The notes: a model not told the origin generated them from the sequence alone. 64,000 nucleotides of DNA from Phytopseudomonas argentinensis (GCF_900113905.1 NZ_FORC01000005.1:140198-204197); one strand, 5' to 3'; counted from the stretch's first letter, positions 22,836 through 32,166 are shown. A program made the numbers and translations.

Positions 22836-23627
22836 ATGCATCTCGCTCTCAACGCCCAATGGCGCCCTCGCGCGCTCATCATCAGCCATCTGCTCATCGC
22901 CCTGCTGTTCGCCAGCTGGTTGTGGCCGGTCACCCGCCTGTACTGGAACCAGTTCGATGTGTGGCTGTTCCATCTGCTCAACGATCCCGTACATGCCGCC
23001 GGCCTGTGGGCGCATATCTGGGCCATCGGCAGCATGCGCCCGGTGGACGCGGGCGTCGGTGTGGTGATGCTGGCGATCATGCTGCGCGCCGGCCTGATCT
23101 TCCCGGCCAACCAAGTACGCACCGGGCTGTATGCGTTTCTGGTCGCGCTGATCGTCATGCTGCTGATGCGCGTGGGCTTTTCCGACCTGGTCGAGTACAT
23201 GGGCTGGCAGCATGCCAGTCCTTCACTGCAGATTGACGGCAGCGCACGGTTGACCGAGATGTTCCCGGCCTGGGAAGAACGCTGGGATCTCAAGGACAGC
23301 GCCAGCCGCAGCTTCCCAGGCGACCACGCCTCGGTACTGATGATCTGGGCAATGTTCTGCAGCTTCTTCGTCAGCGGCTGGCGGCGCCTGCTGGTGTGGA
23401 CGGTGGCGGTGGTCGGCATGCTGCCGCGCCTGGTCGCTGGCGCCCATTGGGGCGCGGACGCCCTGGTCGGCGGCGTGCTGCTCAGCGTGCTGGGCATCGC
23501 CTGGAGTTGCTACACGCCGCTGGCCTACCGCGCCAGCGCGGCTATCGAGCGTGCCACTGCGCCGTTGATGCGACCCCTGGCACGGCTGCCGGTGATCGGC
23601 GCCTTCGCGGTGGTCAGCGGGCGCTGA
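22836..23627 (+). CDS. PAP2-type membrane phosphatase/phosphotransferase
   Basis: A 263-residue membrane protein with about six hydrophobic helices and a PAP2 active site: SFPGDHAS (motif 2, catalytic His) and PRLVAGAHWGAD (motif 3, second His and Asp). The Lys/Arg motif 1 is less clear (possibly DLKDSASR). Relatives dephosphorylate undecaprenyl pyrophosphate or transfer its phosphate to lipid A (LpxT group); the EYMGW segment before the active site resembles that group, but I cannot decide. Its location between hslO and hslR is conserved in P. aeruginosa. Confidence 0.8.
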   Translation: MHLALNAQWRPRALIISHLLIALLFASWLWPVTRLYWNQFDVWLFHLLNDPVHAAGLWAHIWAIGSMRPVDAGVGVVMLAIMLRAGLIFPANQVRTGLYAFLVALIVMLLMRVGFSDLVEYMGWQHASPSLQIDGSARLTEMFPAWEERWDLKDSASRSFPGDHASVLMIWAMFCSFFVSGWRRLLVWTVAVVGMLPRLVAGAHWGADALVGGVLLSVLGIAWSCYTPLAYRASAAIERATAPLMRPLARLPVIGAFAVVSGR

Positions 23628-23653
23628 TCACTGCGCGCGCAGAGCAGGCCACC

Positions 23654-24079
23654 CTACTCCACCCACTCCCCGGAACCGCCGCGCAGGTAGAACAGCTGCC
23701 GGCGCTGCTTCTTGCTCGGCCGCCCCTCGGTCTGCACGCCCAGGGCACCAGCCTTGCGCTGCTCGGCCGCCTTCTCGCGGCGCACGATACTCTCGCCGGT
23801 CTCGGCGTATAGGGTCTGTGCCTCGGGCGCCCCGCGACGCACCACCGATAGCGCCTGCACCACCACGGTTCGTTCATCGAAACCAGTACGAATCACGTAC
23901 TCTTCGCCCACCTTCGGCTCCTTGCCCGGCTTGCAGCGCTCACCGCGACAATGCACCTTGCCGCCTTCGATCGCCGCCTTGGCCAGCGCCCGGGTTTTAT
24001 AGAAGCGTGCGGCCCACAGCCATTTATCCAAGCGAACCTTGTCATCGGCATCCTGCTTTGCCACCCTTACCTCACTCAT
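23654..24079 (-). CDS. hslR: Ribosome-associated heat shock protein Hsp15
   Basis: Hsp15 binds free 50S subunits carrying a nascent chain and helps rescue stalled ribosomes after heat shock. The 141-residue protein has an S4 RNA-binding domain (VRLDKWLWAARFYKTRALAKAAIEGGKVH, residues about 14-45) and a basic C-terminal tail (PSKKQRRQLF). The ATG at 24079 gives a family-like N terminus; the longer open frame extends through the divergent EAL gene and is a shadow. Confidence 0.93.
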   Translation of the reverse strand: MSEVRVAKQDADDKVRLDKWLWAARFYKTRALAKAAIEGGKVHCRGERCKPGKEPKVGEEYVIRTGFDERTVVVQALSVVRRGAPEAQTLYAETGESIVRREKAAEQRKAGALGVQTEGRPSKKQRRQLFYLRGGSGEWVE

Positions 24080-24157
24080 TGCAATTCTTTCCACACTCCA
24101 GCCTGTGCGCATTGTCCGATGCATGCAAGCCCGAGCGATCCTCATTCTGGAGCAGCG

Positions 24158-24949
24158 GTGACCCACTTTCCCAGCGATCTTGTCCATCCCGAAAAATGCC
24201 GTGGCTGCCAGGGCAGCCCGGAGCTGGATTTCGACTTTCATTTCGCCTTCCAGCCGATCATCGACATTCGCAGCCGCCAGGTGTTCGCCCACGAGGCGCT
24301 GGTGCGCGGGCCGGCAGGTGAAGGTGCACTGTCGGTGCTCGAGCGCGTCAACGACGACAACCGCTACCGTTTCGACCAACGCTGCCGCACCCAGGCGATA
24401 GCCGAAGCCAAACAGCTGGGCGTGTCCAGCCACCTGTCGATCAACTTCCTGCCCAATGCCGTGTACCGCCCCGAGCTGTGCATCCGCAGCACCCTGGAAG
24501 CGGCGCGCCAGCATGACTTCCCGCTCGACCGGTTGATTTTCGAGACCCTGGAAAGCGACCACATGGCCGACAGCAAGCACCTGACCAACATTCTGCGCCA
24601 GTACCAGGAGTTCGGCTTCAAGACCGCCATCGACGACTTCGGTGCTGGCCACTCGGGCCTCACCCTGTTGGCCGACTTCCAGCCCGACCTGATCAAACTG
24701 GACATGGCGCTGATCCGTGACGTCGACCGAGACAAGGCGCGGCAGGCCATCGTGCGCGGCATCCTCAACATTTGTAACGATCTGGGTGTAACGGTGATCG
24801 CCGAAGGGATCGAAACGCCGGGCGAACGCGACTTCCTCGCCGCCAGCGGCATCGATCTGATGCAGGGTTACCTGTTTGCCAAGCCGATGTTCCGAGGGTT
24901 ACCGGCGATCGCCGAAACGGCGTGGGCGTCAGCCACGGTAACCCACTGA
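24158..24949 (+). CDS. rimA: EAL-domain cyclic-di-GMP phosphodiesterase, RimA type
   Basis: A stand-alone EAL protein of 263 residues that should hydrolyse c-di-GMP. All metal/catalytic motifs are present: EALVRG, SINFLPN, FETLES, IDDFGAGHSG, IKLD, AEGIET and QGYLFAKP. The short N terminus carries a CxxC pair (C14, C17). The GTG at 24158 is preferred because GGAG stands five bases upstream; an in-frame ATG at 24119 lacks a ribosome binding site. It precedes rimB and rimK in the order of the P. fluorescens rimABK operon, where RimA is a phosphodiesterase influencing RimK activity. The symbol rests on this synteny. Confidence 0.82.
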   Translation: MTHFPSDLVHPEKCRGCQGSPELDFDFHFAFQPIIDIRSRQVFAHEALVRGPAGEGALSVLERVNDDNRYRFDQRCRTQAIAEAKQLGVSSHLSINFLPNAVYRPELCIRSTLEAARQHDFPLDRLIFETLESDHMADSKHLTNILRQYQEFGFKTAIDDFGAGHSGLTLLADFQPDLIKLDMALIRDVDRDKARQAIVRGILNICNDLGVTVIAEGIETPGERDFLAASGIDLMQGYLFAKPMFRGLPAIAETAWASATVTH

Positions 24950-25022
24950 CAGCGGTGCAGCGCAGCGGATTTCAGTACCATGCGCCTCTGACGTTGGCCC
25001 CTTGTAGAGACGGAACGCGTTC

Positions 25023-25490
25023 TTGAAGACATTCGACCACCTCAACGTGATCGGCCTGCGCGAGTGGGTGAACCTGCCGGAACTGGGCATCGTCGGTCTG
25101 CGCGCCAAGATCGACACGGGCGCCAGCACTTCGAGCCTGCACGCCAGCGATATTCAGCCGTTCGAGCGCGATGGCGAACGCTGGGTGCGCTTTACCGCCT
25201 ATATCGGTACCCAGGTGCAGCGTCGTCACCGCTGCGAGGCGCGTCTGGTCGCCTTGAAAACCATCAAGAGTTCCAATGGCCAGGCCCAGAGCCGCTACGT
25301 GATCCGCACCAGCCTGATGCTCGGCGACCTGCAGTGGCCGGTGGAATTCACCCTGGCCAGCCGCAAGACCATGCGTTATCGCATGCTGCTCGGTTCCAAG
25401 GCGCTGGTGGATGGCCAATTGGTGGTCAACCCGGCGCTTACTTACGTACAAGACAAACCCGTGCTTCCCGACCCGACCGGTGACCAATGA
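25023..25490 (+). CDS. rimB: RimB-type retropepsin-like protease (annotated ATP-dependent zinc protease)
   Basis: A 155-residue protein with the aspartic-protease signature KIDTGASTSSLHA (D31) and a C-terminal LLGSKAL segment, typical of the RimK-linked peptidase family. In P. fluorescens RimB works with RimK in controlling glutamate-tail addition to ribosomal protein S6. The start is a TTG at 25023, after a GAGACGGA ribosome binding region; no ATG gives the conserved N terminus. The last four bases overlap the rimK start (ATGA), indicating translational coupling. Confidence 0.88.
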   Translation: MKTFDHLNVIGLREWVNLPELGIVGLRAKIDTGASTSSLHASDIQPFERDGERWVRFTAYIGTQVQRRHRCEARLVALKTIKSSNGQAQSRYVIRTSLMLGDLQWPVEFTLASRKTMRYRMLLGSKALVDGQLVVNPALTYVQDKPVLPDPTGDQ

Positions 25491-26392
25491 AAATCGCTGT
25501 GCTGTCGCGCAATCCGCGCCTGTATTCCACGCGTCGCCTGGTCGAAGCCGGGCAGCAGCGCGGCCATGAAATGGTGGTGATCGACACCCTGCGCGCCTAC
25601 ATGAACATCGCCAGCCACAAGCCGCAGATCCACTACCGCGGCAAGCCGCTGGAAGGCTTCGACGCGGTGATCCCGCGCATCGGTGCCTCGGTGACCTTCT
25701 ATGGCTGCGCGGTGCTGCGCCAGTTCGAGATGATGGGCGTGGTGCCGCTCAACGAGTCGGTGGCCATCGCCCGCTCCCGTGACAAGCTGCGCTCGCTGCA
25801 GTTGCTGTCGCGGCGTGGCGTCGGCCTGCCGGTGACCGGCTTTGCCCATTCCCCGGACGATATTCCCGACCTGATCCAGATGGTCAACGGTGCACCGTTG
25901 GTGATCAAGGTGCTCGAGGGCACCCAGGGAATCGGCGTGGTGCTGTGCGAGACCGAAAAGGCCGCCGAATCGGTGATCGAGGCGTTCATGGGCCTCAAGC
26001 AGAACATCATGGTGCAGGAATACATCAAGGAAGCCGGCGGCGCCGACATCCGCTGCTTCGTGGTCGGCGACAAGGTCATCGCGGCGATGAAGCGCCAGGC
26101 CAAGCCCGGTGAATTTCGCTCCAACCTGCACCGCGGCGGCACCGCCAGCCTGATCAAGATCACCCCCGAAGAGCGCATGACCGCCATTCGCGCAGCCAAG
26201 GTCATGGGCCTGTCGGTGGCCGGCGTCGACATCCTGCGTTCCAACCACGGCCCGCTGGTGATGGAAGTGAACTCCTCGCCGGGCCTGGAAGGCATCGAGG
26301 TGACTACCGGCAAGGATGTCGCCGGGATGATCATCGGCTACCTGGAAAAGAACGGCGGCCCCAACCTGACACGCACCAAGGGCAAAGGATGA
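25487..26392 (+). CDS. rimK: Ribosomal protein S6 glutamate ligase RimK
   Basis: RimK adds glutamate residues to the C terminus of ribosomal protein S6 using ATP. The 301-residue ATP-grasp protein begins MKIAVLSRNPRLYSTRRL and shows the conserved VIPRIGASVTFYG, LVIKVLEGTQGIGV, GADIRCFVVGDKVIAAMKR and VMEVNSSPGLEGIE segments. It overlaps rimB upstream and ldcA downstream by 4 bp each, so the three are co-translated. Confidence 0.95.
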   Translation: MKIAVLSRNPRLYSTRRLVEAGQQRGHEMVVIDTLRAYMNIASHKPQIHYRGKPLEGFDAVIPRIGASVTFYGCAVLRQFEMMGVVPLNESVAIARSRDKLRSLQLLSRRGVGLPVTGFAHSPDDIPDLIQMVNGAPLVIKVLEGTQGIGVVLCETEKAAESVIEAFMGLKQNIMVQEYIKEAGGADIRCFVVGDKVIAAMKRQAKPGEFRSNLHRGGTASLIKITPEERMTAIRAAKVMGLSVAGVDILRSNHGPLVMEVNSSPGLEGIEVTTGKDVAGMIIGYLEKNGGPNLTRTKGKG

Positions 26393-27285
26393 GTACAGCC
26401 TTCACGGGCCGCGTGGCCCTGATCGCGCCGGCATCGGCGATCGCCGACGAGATCTTCGACGCCACTCTGGCGCAGCTCGACGTACAGGGCATCGACTACC
26501 ACCTGGGCCGCCACGTGCGCGCCCGCCATCGCTACCTGGCGGGCACGCCGGCGCAGCGTCTGGACGACCTGCACGAGGCCTTCAGCCTGCCGGACATCGA
26601 CGCCGTCTGGTGCCTGCGCGGCGGCTATGGCAGCGCACAACTGCTGCCGGGCGTCGACTGGGCGCTGCTGCAGCGCGCCAGCCCACGGCCGCTGATCGGC
26701 TACTCGGATCTGTCAGTGCTGCTCGACGCCTTCGCCCGCCATGAGCTGCCCGGCATCCATGGCCCGGTCGCCACCGCGCTCGGCCTGCAGGCGTTGGCCG
26801 CGCCAGCCGGGCAGCGTGAGCGGCTGGCGTCGATGCGCTCGCTGTGGGATCTGCTGCAGGGCCGCAGCCATTCACTGCCGGTACGCCACCTCAGCGGCCC
26901 GCAGTCCGCCATAGAGGGGCAGCTGGTTGGCGGCAACCTCACGGCCCTGGCCAGCGGCTGCGGCACGGTCGCCGGCATGCAGTTGCCGGACCAGGCCATC
27001 CTGATTCTCGAAGACGTCGGCGAGCCCTACTACCGCCTGGAGCGCAGCTTCTGGCAGCTGTTCGAAAGCTTCGCCGAGCGCCGCCCGGCCGCGGTATGCC
27101 TGGGCAGCTTTACCGACTGCCCGCGGCGCGGCGTACAGCACAGCATCGAGGAAATCATCGGCGAGTACCTGGCGCCGTTCGACATCCCGCTGTACGGCGA
27201 GCTGCCCAGCGGCCACGGCGACGCCAACTTCGCCTGGCCTTACGGCCGCAAGGCGCGCCTGCAGGGCGCTACACTGAGCTGGTGA
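26389..27285 (+). CDS. ldcA: Murein tetrapeptide LD-carboxypeptidase
   Basis: This cytoplasmic serine peptidase (family S66) removes the terminal D-Ala from recycled murein tetrapeptide. The 298-residue protein has the Ser-Glu-His triad at the expected places: S106 in GYSDLS, E208 in ILEDVGEPYY and H276 in SGHGDAN, with the same spacing as the characterised P. aeruginosa enzyme. It starts inside the rimK stop codon, an operon link to rimK that is conserved in P. aeruginosa. Confidence 0.94.
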   Translation: MSTAFTGRVALIAPASAIADEIFDATLAQLDVQGIDYHLGRHVRARHRYLAGTPAQRLDDLHEAFSLPDIDAVWCLRGGYGSAQLLPGVDWALLQRASPRPLIGYSDLSVLLDAFARHELPGIHGPVATALGLQALAAPAGQRERLASMRSLWDLLQGRSHSLPVRHLSGPQSAIEGQLVGGNLTALASGCGTVAGMQLPDQAILILEDVGEPYYRLERSFWQLFESFAERRPAAVCLGSFTDCPRRGVQHSIEEIIGEYLAPFDIPLYGELPSGHGDANFAWPYGRKARLQGATLSW

Positions 27286-27421
27286 TGCCTCGGGAATGGG
27301 CCTGAGGTGGCCGGCCCATTCGCTTCAGAAAATCCGCCTTGAGCACCGGCCTGCGGAGCAGCAGGCCCTGGCCATCAGCAGGCTGGAGGTGCCTGCAGCG
27401 CGCAAACCGACTAGCAGGGCA

Positions 27422-28735
27422 TCAGGCCGCATCACGCGGCAACAATAGCCCCAGAGGCAGGCAGATACGTGCTTCCAGGCCGCCACCGGTGCGGTTGCGC
27501 AACTCCACGCTGCCGCCATGCAGCGCGGCGATGCGCTTGACGATGGCCAGGCCCAACCCGGCCCCCTTGCCACCCCGGGCACTGTCACCGCGGATAAAGG
27601 GGTTGACGATACTGCTCAGCTCGCTCGGGTCGATGCCCGCGCCGCGGTCCATCACGCTGAGCACCACGTAGGGTGCGCTGTGGTCGTCGGCCACCGACAG
27701 TACGATTTCCACCGGGCTGCCGCCATAACGCAGGGCGTTCTCGATCAGGTTGACGATCAGCCGCTTGATCGACACCCGGCGCAGCGGAAACGCCGGCACC
27801 GGCTCGAGGAACAGGCGCACCTGCTCCTGCTTCTGGTTGTAAGGCGCGACCACCTCGCGAATCAGCTCGGGCAGCACCAGCTCTTCGACGGGCTCGTCCC
27901 GACCATCGCGGATAAAGGCCAGGAACTGGTCGAGGATGGCGTCCATGTCCTCGATGTCGCGCACCATGTCGTCGGTCAGCTCCGAGTCGTGGTCGAGAAA
28001 CTCCAGCGACAGCCGCAAGCGTGTCAGCGGCGTGCGCAGGTCGTGGGACACCCCCGCCAGCATCAGCTCGCGCTCGCGCCCGGCCTGCTCGACGTCCTCG
28101 GCCATCTGGTTGAACGCACGGTACACCTCGGCCATTTCGTTCGGTGTATCGCCTACCGGCAGCCGCACGCTACGCCCCTGGCCGAACTGCCGGGCGGCGA
28201 TCACCAAGCGCTTGAGCGGGGCGCTGAGCTGGCGCACGAAGATCCATGCCGCCGCCGTGGACAGCAGGCCAATGCCGAGGAACCAGCCCAGCACACTCCA
28301 GATACGCTGGCCACGCAGCGGGTGCGGGTACAGCGGTACGCGAACCCAATCCTCGCCCAGGGTCGGCGCATGCACCCAGAGTGCTGGCGGGCTCTTGGCC
28401 CGCACCCGGGTCTCGGTGTCAGGGCCCAGCTCGGACTGCATCTGCCGCTGGAAGATTTCGCTGTACGGCCAGTGTTCCTCGCTGGCCGGTACTTCTGCGC
28501 GGGTCACCCGCTTGAGGCCGGCGGCCTCGGCGACATTGGCGCGATCCTCGGGGTCCGCCGCCCAGTAGGCGCGCAGGGTCAGTGCGGCGCCGTGGCTGTA
28601 TTGGCGATCCACCAGCACGTCCTCGTTCATCATCAGGTAGACGAGGGTCAGCGCCTTGGAGAACAGCACGACGATCAGCACCAGCCAGAGGGTGCGCGAG
28701 AAGAAGCTTTGCGGGAACCAGAGTGGAGCTTTCAT
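27422..28735 (-). CDS. amgS: EnvZ-type sensor histidine kinase (AmgS)
   Basis: Sensor of the two-component system that responds to envelope damage; in P. aeruginosa the orthologous pair AmgRS confers intrinsic aminoglycoside tolerance. The 437-residue protein has two transmembrane helices (about 12-34 and 146-166) around a periplasmic sensor, a HAMP linker, HisKA with H231 (GVSHDLRTPLTR) and a HATPase domain (NLIENALRYGG, GAGLGLAIVKRI). The ATG at 28735 places the first helix near the N terminus, but its ribosome binding site is weak. It lies 93 bp downstream of the response-regulator gene, with a strong hairpin between them. Confidence 0.92.
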   Translation of the reverse strand: MKAPLWFPQSFFSRTLWLVLIVVLFSKALTLVYLMMNEDVLVDRQYSHGAALTLRAYWAADPEDRANVAEAAGLKRVTRAEVPASEEHWPYSEIFQRQMQSELGPDTETRVRAKSPPALWVHAPTLGEDWVRVPLYPHPLRGQRIWSVLGWFLGIGLLSTAAAWIFVRQLSAPLKRLVIAARQFGQGRSVRLPVGDTPNEMAEVYRAFNQMAEDVEQAGRERELMLAGVSHDLRTPLTRLRLSLEFLDHDSELTDDMVRDIEDMDAILDQFLAFIRDGRDEPVEELVLPELIREVVAPYNQKQEQVRLFLEPVPAFPLRRVSIKRLIVNLIENALRYGGSPVEIVLSVADDHSAPYVVLSVMDRGAGIDPSELSSIVNPFIRGDSARGGKGAGLGLAIVKRIAALHGGSVELRNRTGGGLEARICLPLGLLLPRDAA

Positions 28736-28779
28736 AAGGACAGGAGCCGGGGCAGAACGCTGAAGGCGGGAGGCTGAAC

Positions 28780-28814
28780 GCAAGAGGGCTGGCGTCGATC
28801 GCCAGCCCTCTTGC
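28780..28814 (-). other. 15-bp perfect hairpin between amgR and amgS
   Basis: GCAAGAGGGCTGGCG and its exact complement flank a 5-base loop in the 93-bp gap between the response-regulator and sensor genes. On the transcribed (minus) strand it lacks a T run (GCGTTCAG follows), so it may attenuate expression of the sensor or protect mRNA rather than fully terminate. Confidence 0.7.
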
Positions 28815-28828
28815 GCTGGGTATCCGCT

Positions 28829-29572
28829 TTAATCTTTTTTGTTGCCGTCCGGCACGAATACATAGCCCACGCCCCAGACGGTCTGAATGTAGCGCGGCTT
28901 GGACGGATCCGGCTCGATCAGGCGGCGCAGGCGGGAAATCTGCACGTCGATTGAGCGCTCCAGGGCATCCCACTCACGGCCGCGGGCCAGGTTCATCAGC
29001 TTGTCGCGGGTCAGCGGCTCGCGGGCATGCTGCACCAGCGCCTTGAGCACGGCGAACTCACCGGTGGTGAGCATGTGCACCTCGTCGCCCTTTTTCAATT
29101 CGCGGGTAGCCAGGGAAAGCTCGTAATCACCGAAGGTGACGCTCTCATCCTCGCTGCCCGGCGCACCCGGTACCACCGGCGCCTGGCGGCGCAGCACGGC
29201 CTTGATGCGGGCCAGCAGTTCGCGGGGGTTGAAGGGTTTGGCCAGGTAATCGTCGGCGCCGATTTCCAGACCCTGGATACGGCTGCCTTCGTCGCCCTTG
29301 GCGGTGAGCATGATGATCGGCACCTGATTGTTGGCGGCGCGCAGGCGACGGCAGGCGCTCATGCCGTCTTCGCCGGGCAGCATCAGGTCGAGCACCACCA
29401 GGTTGAACAGCTCGCGCGACAGCAGGCGGTCCATCTGCTCGACGTTTTCCACTGCGCGCACACGATAGCCCTGCTCGTCGAAGAAACGCTCGAGCAAGCG
29501 ACGCAGACGGGCGTCGTCATCGACAATCAGGATCTTCTCGCCTTCGACCGGTTGTACTGCAGTGCTGCTCAT
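28829..29572 (-). CDS. amgR: OmpR-type response regulator (AmgR)
   Basis: Response regulator partner of the EnvZ-type sensor downstream. In 247 residues it has a receiver domain (ILIVDDDARLR, phosphoacceptor D62 in VVLDLMLPG, Lys in YLAKPFNPREL) and a C-terminal winged helix (GEFAVLKALV, RSIDVQISRLRRLIE, VWGVGYVFVPD). Length and sequence match the OmpR/AmgR group. It is divergent from tex with a 263-bp promoter region between them. Confidence 0.95.
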   Translation of the reverse strand: MSSTAVQPVEGEKILIVDDDARLRRLLERFFDEQGYRVRAVENVEQMDRLLSRELFNLVVLDLMLPGEDGMSACRRLRAANNQVPIIMLTAKGDEGSRIQGLEIGADDYLAKPFNPRELLARIKAVLRRQAPVVPGAPGSEDESVTFGDYELSLATRELKKGDEVHMLTTGEFAVLKALVQHAREPLTRDKLMNLARGREWDALERSIDVQISRLRRLIEPDPSKPRYIQTVWGVGYVFVPDGNKKD

Positions 29573-29759
29573 AGAGGCTCCTTGACCGAGAGTCCGTGAC
29601 GCGATGCGCCCGGCTGAACGGCGGCATTATGGCTCAGAGGCCGTGTAGACCACGTATTGTCCATTGTTAGCAGATTTTTCGCAGACATTGGCGCACTTCA
29701 TGCCGATTCATGGTCTGACAGCCGCCGACCGCGAGTGCCTGAGGCATTGCGGGCGTGGC

Positions 29760-29765
29760 TATAAT
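29760..29765 (+). promoter_or_regulatory. Probable -10 element of the tex promoter
   Basis: A consensus TATAAT within GTGGCTATAAT lies about 70 bp upstream of the tex start in the 263-bp gap between amgR and tex. No good -35 hexamer is seen at 16-18 bp spacing. Confidence 0.5.
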
Positions 29766-29835
29766 GCGCCGCTTTATCATCCGGCCATCCTGAGCGAGGC
29801 CGGTTCTAGTCGTTTCAAGGTGGATTCTTCTTTCT

Positions 29836-32163
29836 ATGCTCAGCATCAACAACCGTATCGCCGAAGAACTGGGCGTACGCCCGCAACAGGTCGCCGCCGC
29901 CGTGCAACTGCTGGATGAAGGCTCCACCGTGCCGTTCATCGCCCGTTATCGCAAGGAAGTCACCGGCAGCCTCGACGATACCCAGCTGCGCAACCTGGAG
30001 GAGCGCTTGCGCTACCTGCGCGAACTCGATGACCGCCGCGCCAGCATCCTGGCCAGCATCGAGGAACAGGGCAAGCTGACTCCGGAGCTGGCCCGCGAAA
30101 TCAACCTCGCCGACACCAAGACGCGCCTCGAAGACCTCTACTTGCCTTACAAGCAGAAGCGCCGCACCAAGGGCCAGATTGCCCTGGAAGCCGGCCTCGG
30201 CGAACTGGCCGACGCGCTGTTCAATGATCCGAGCCTGACCCCGGAGAGCGAAGCGGCAAGCTTTATCGATGCCGAGAAGGGCTTCGCCGACACCAAGGCA
30301 GTGCTCGAAGGCGCCAAGTACATCCTCATGGAGCGCTTCGCCGAGGACGCCAGCCTACTCAGCAGCCTGCGCGGCTACCTCAAGGACAACGCCACCCTGA
30401 GCGCCCGGGTCATCGCCGGCAAGGAAAACGAAGGCGCCAAGTTCCGCGACTACTTCGAGCATGACGAGAAGCTCAAGGGCGCGCCGTCGCACCGCGCCCT
30501 GGCGATCTTCCGGGGTCGCAACGAGGGCATCCTCACGGCCAGCCTCAAGGTCGGTGAGGAGCTGCCCGGCACCCTGCATCCCTGCGAGGGCATGATCGCC
30601 GAACGTTTCGGCATCGCCAACCAGGGCCGCGCCGCGGACAAATGGCTGGGCGAAGTGGTGCGCTGGACCTGGAAGGTCAAGCTCTACACCCACCTGGAAA
30701 CCGACCTGCTCGGCGAACTGCGCGAAGCCGCCGAAGACGAAGCGATCAGCGTGTTCGCCCGCAACCTGCACGACCTGCTGCTCGCCGCGCCTGCCGGCCC
30801 GCGCGCGACCCTGGGCCTCGACCCAGGCCTGCGCACCGGCTGCAAGGTGGCGGTGGTCGACGCCACCGGCAAGCTGCTGGACACCGCTACCGTGTACCCG
30901 CACGCGCCACGCAACGACTGGGACGGTACCCTCAACGTACTGGCCAAGCTGTGCGCCAAGCACGGCGTCGACCTGATCGCCATCGGCAACGGCACCGCCA
31001 GCCGCGAGACCGACAAGCTGGCCATCGAGCTGATCAAGAAGTACCCGGGCCTGAAAATGACCAAGATCATGGTCAGCGAAGCCGGCGCCTCGGTGTATTC
31101 GGCCTCGGAGCTGGCCGCCAAGGAATTCCCGGATCTGGACGTATCGCTGCGCGGCGCCGTATCCATCGCTCGCCGCCTGCAGGATCCACTGGCCGAGCTG
31201 GTGAAGATCGACCCGAAATCCATTGGCGTCGGCCAGTACCAGCATGACGTGTCCCAGCTCAAGCTGGCGCGCAGCCTGGACGCCGTGGTGGAAGACTGCG
31301 TGAACGCCGTGGGCGTGGACGTCAACACCGCCTCCAGCGCCCTGCTGGCGCGTATTTCCGGCCTCAACGCCACCCTGGCACAGAACATCGTCGCTCACCG
31401 TGATGCCCACGGCGCGTTCAAGACCCGTGACGCCCTGAAGAAAGTCCCGCGCCTGGGCGACAAGACCTTCGAACAGGCTGCCGGCTTCCTGCGCGTGATG
31501 AATGGCGACAACCCGCTGGACGCCTCCGCGGTTCACCCGGAAACCTACCCGCTGGTGCAGCGCATCGCCGCCGACACCGGCCGCGATATCCGCTCGCTGA
31601 TCGGCGATGCGGGCTTCCTCAAGCGCCTGGATCCGAAGAAATTCACCGACGAGACCTTCGGCCAGGTGACCGTCAGCGACATCCTCAGCGAGCTGGAAAA
31701 ACCCGGCCGCGACCCACGCCCCGAGTTCAAGACCGCCGAGTTCCAGGAAGGCGTGGAAACCCTGAAAGACCTCGAACTGGGGATGATCCTCGAAGGCGTG
31801 GTCACCAACGTGACCAACTTCGGCGCCTTCGTCGACATCGGCGTACACCAGGACGGCCTGGTGCATATCTCGGCGCTGTCGGAGAAATTCATCAAGGACC
31901 CGCACGAAGCGGTCAAGGCCGGCGACGTGGTCAAGGTCAAGGTCATGGAAGTGGACATCCCGCGCAACCGCATCGCCCTGTCGATGCGCATGAGCGACAC
32001 GCCCGGCGAGAAAGTCGACGGCCCACGTGGCGGCGCCCGTCAGGGCGGTGGCAAGGGCGGCCAGGCACCACGCAGCGAGCGCCATTCCGGCCAGGACAAA
32101 CCGGCTCCGGCCAATGCCGCCATGGCTGCGCTGTTCGCCAACGCCAAGCAGTTGAGGAAGTAA
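29836..32163 (+). CDS. tex: Transcription accessory protein Tex
   Basis: Tex is a nucleic-acid-binding protein associated with transcription and toxin expression in several bacteria. The 775-residue protein has the N-terminal helical region (IAEELGVRPQQVAAAVQLLDEG), a YqgF/RNase H-like fold (LGLDPGLRTGCKVAVVD), tandem helix-hairpin-helix motifs (VNTASSALLARISGLN, LKKVPRLGDKTFEQAAGFLRV), and a C-terminal S1 domain (GMILEGVVTNVTNFGAFVDIGVHQDGLVHIS), then a short basic Gly-rich tail. Its stop is three bases before the thioesterase start. Confidence 0.96.
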   Translation: MLSINNRIAEELGVRPQQVAAAVQLLDEGSTVPFIARYRKEVTGSLDDTQLRNLEERLRYLRELDDRRASILASIEEQGKLTPELAREINLADTKTRLEDLYLPYKQKRRTKGQIALEAGLGELADALFNDPSLTPESEAASFIDAEKGFADTKAVLEGAKYILMERFAEDASLLSSLRGYLKDNATLSARVIAGKENEGAKFRDYFEHDEKLKGAPSHRALAIFRGRNEGILTASLKVGEELPGTLHPCEGMIAERFGIANQGRAADKWLGEVVRWTWKVKLYTHLETDLLGELREAAEDEAISVFARNLHDLLLAAPAGPRATLGLDPGLRTGCKVAVVDATGKLLDTATVYPHAPRNDWDGTLNVLAKLCAKHGVDLIAIGNGTASRETDKLAIELIKKYPGLKMTKIMVSEAGASVYSASELAAKEFPDLDVSLRGAVSIARRLQDPLAELVKIDPKSIGVGQYQHDVSQLKLARSLDAVVEDCVNAVGVDVNTASSALLARISGLNATLAQNIVAHRDAHGAFKTRDALKKVPRLGDKTFEQAAGFLRVMNGDNPLDASAVHPETYPLVQRIAADTGRDIRSLIGDAGFLKRLDPKKFTDETFGQVTVSDILSELEKPGRDPRPEFKTAEFQEGVETLKDLELGMILEGVVTNVTNFGAFVDIGVHQDGLVHISALSEKFIKDPHEAVKAGDVVKVKVMEVDIPRNRIALSMRMSDTPGEKVDGPRGGARQGGGKGGQAPRSERHSGQDKPAPANAAMAALFANAKQLRK

Positions 32164-32166
32164 GCG

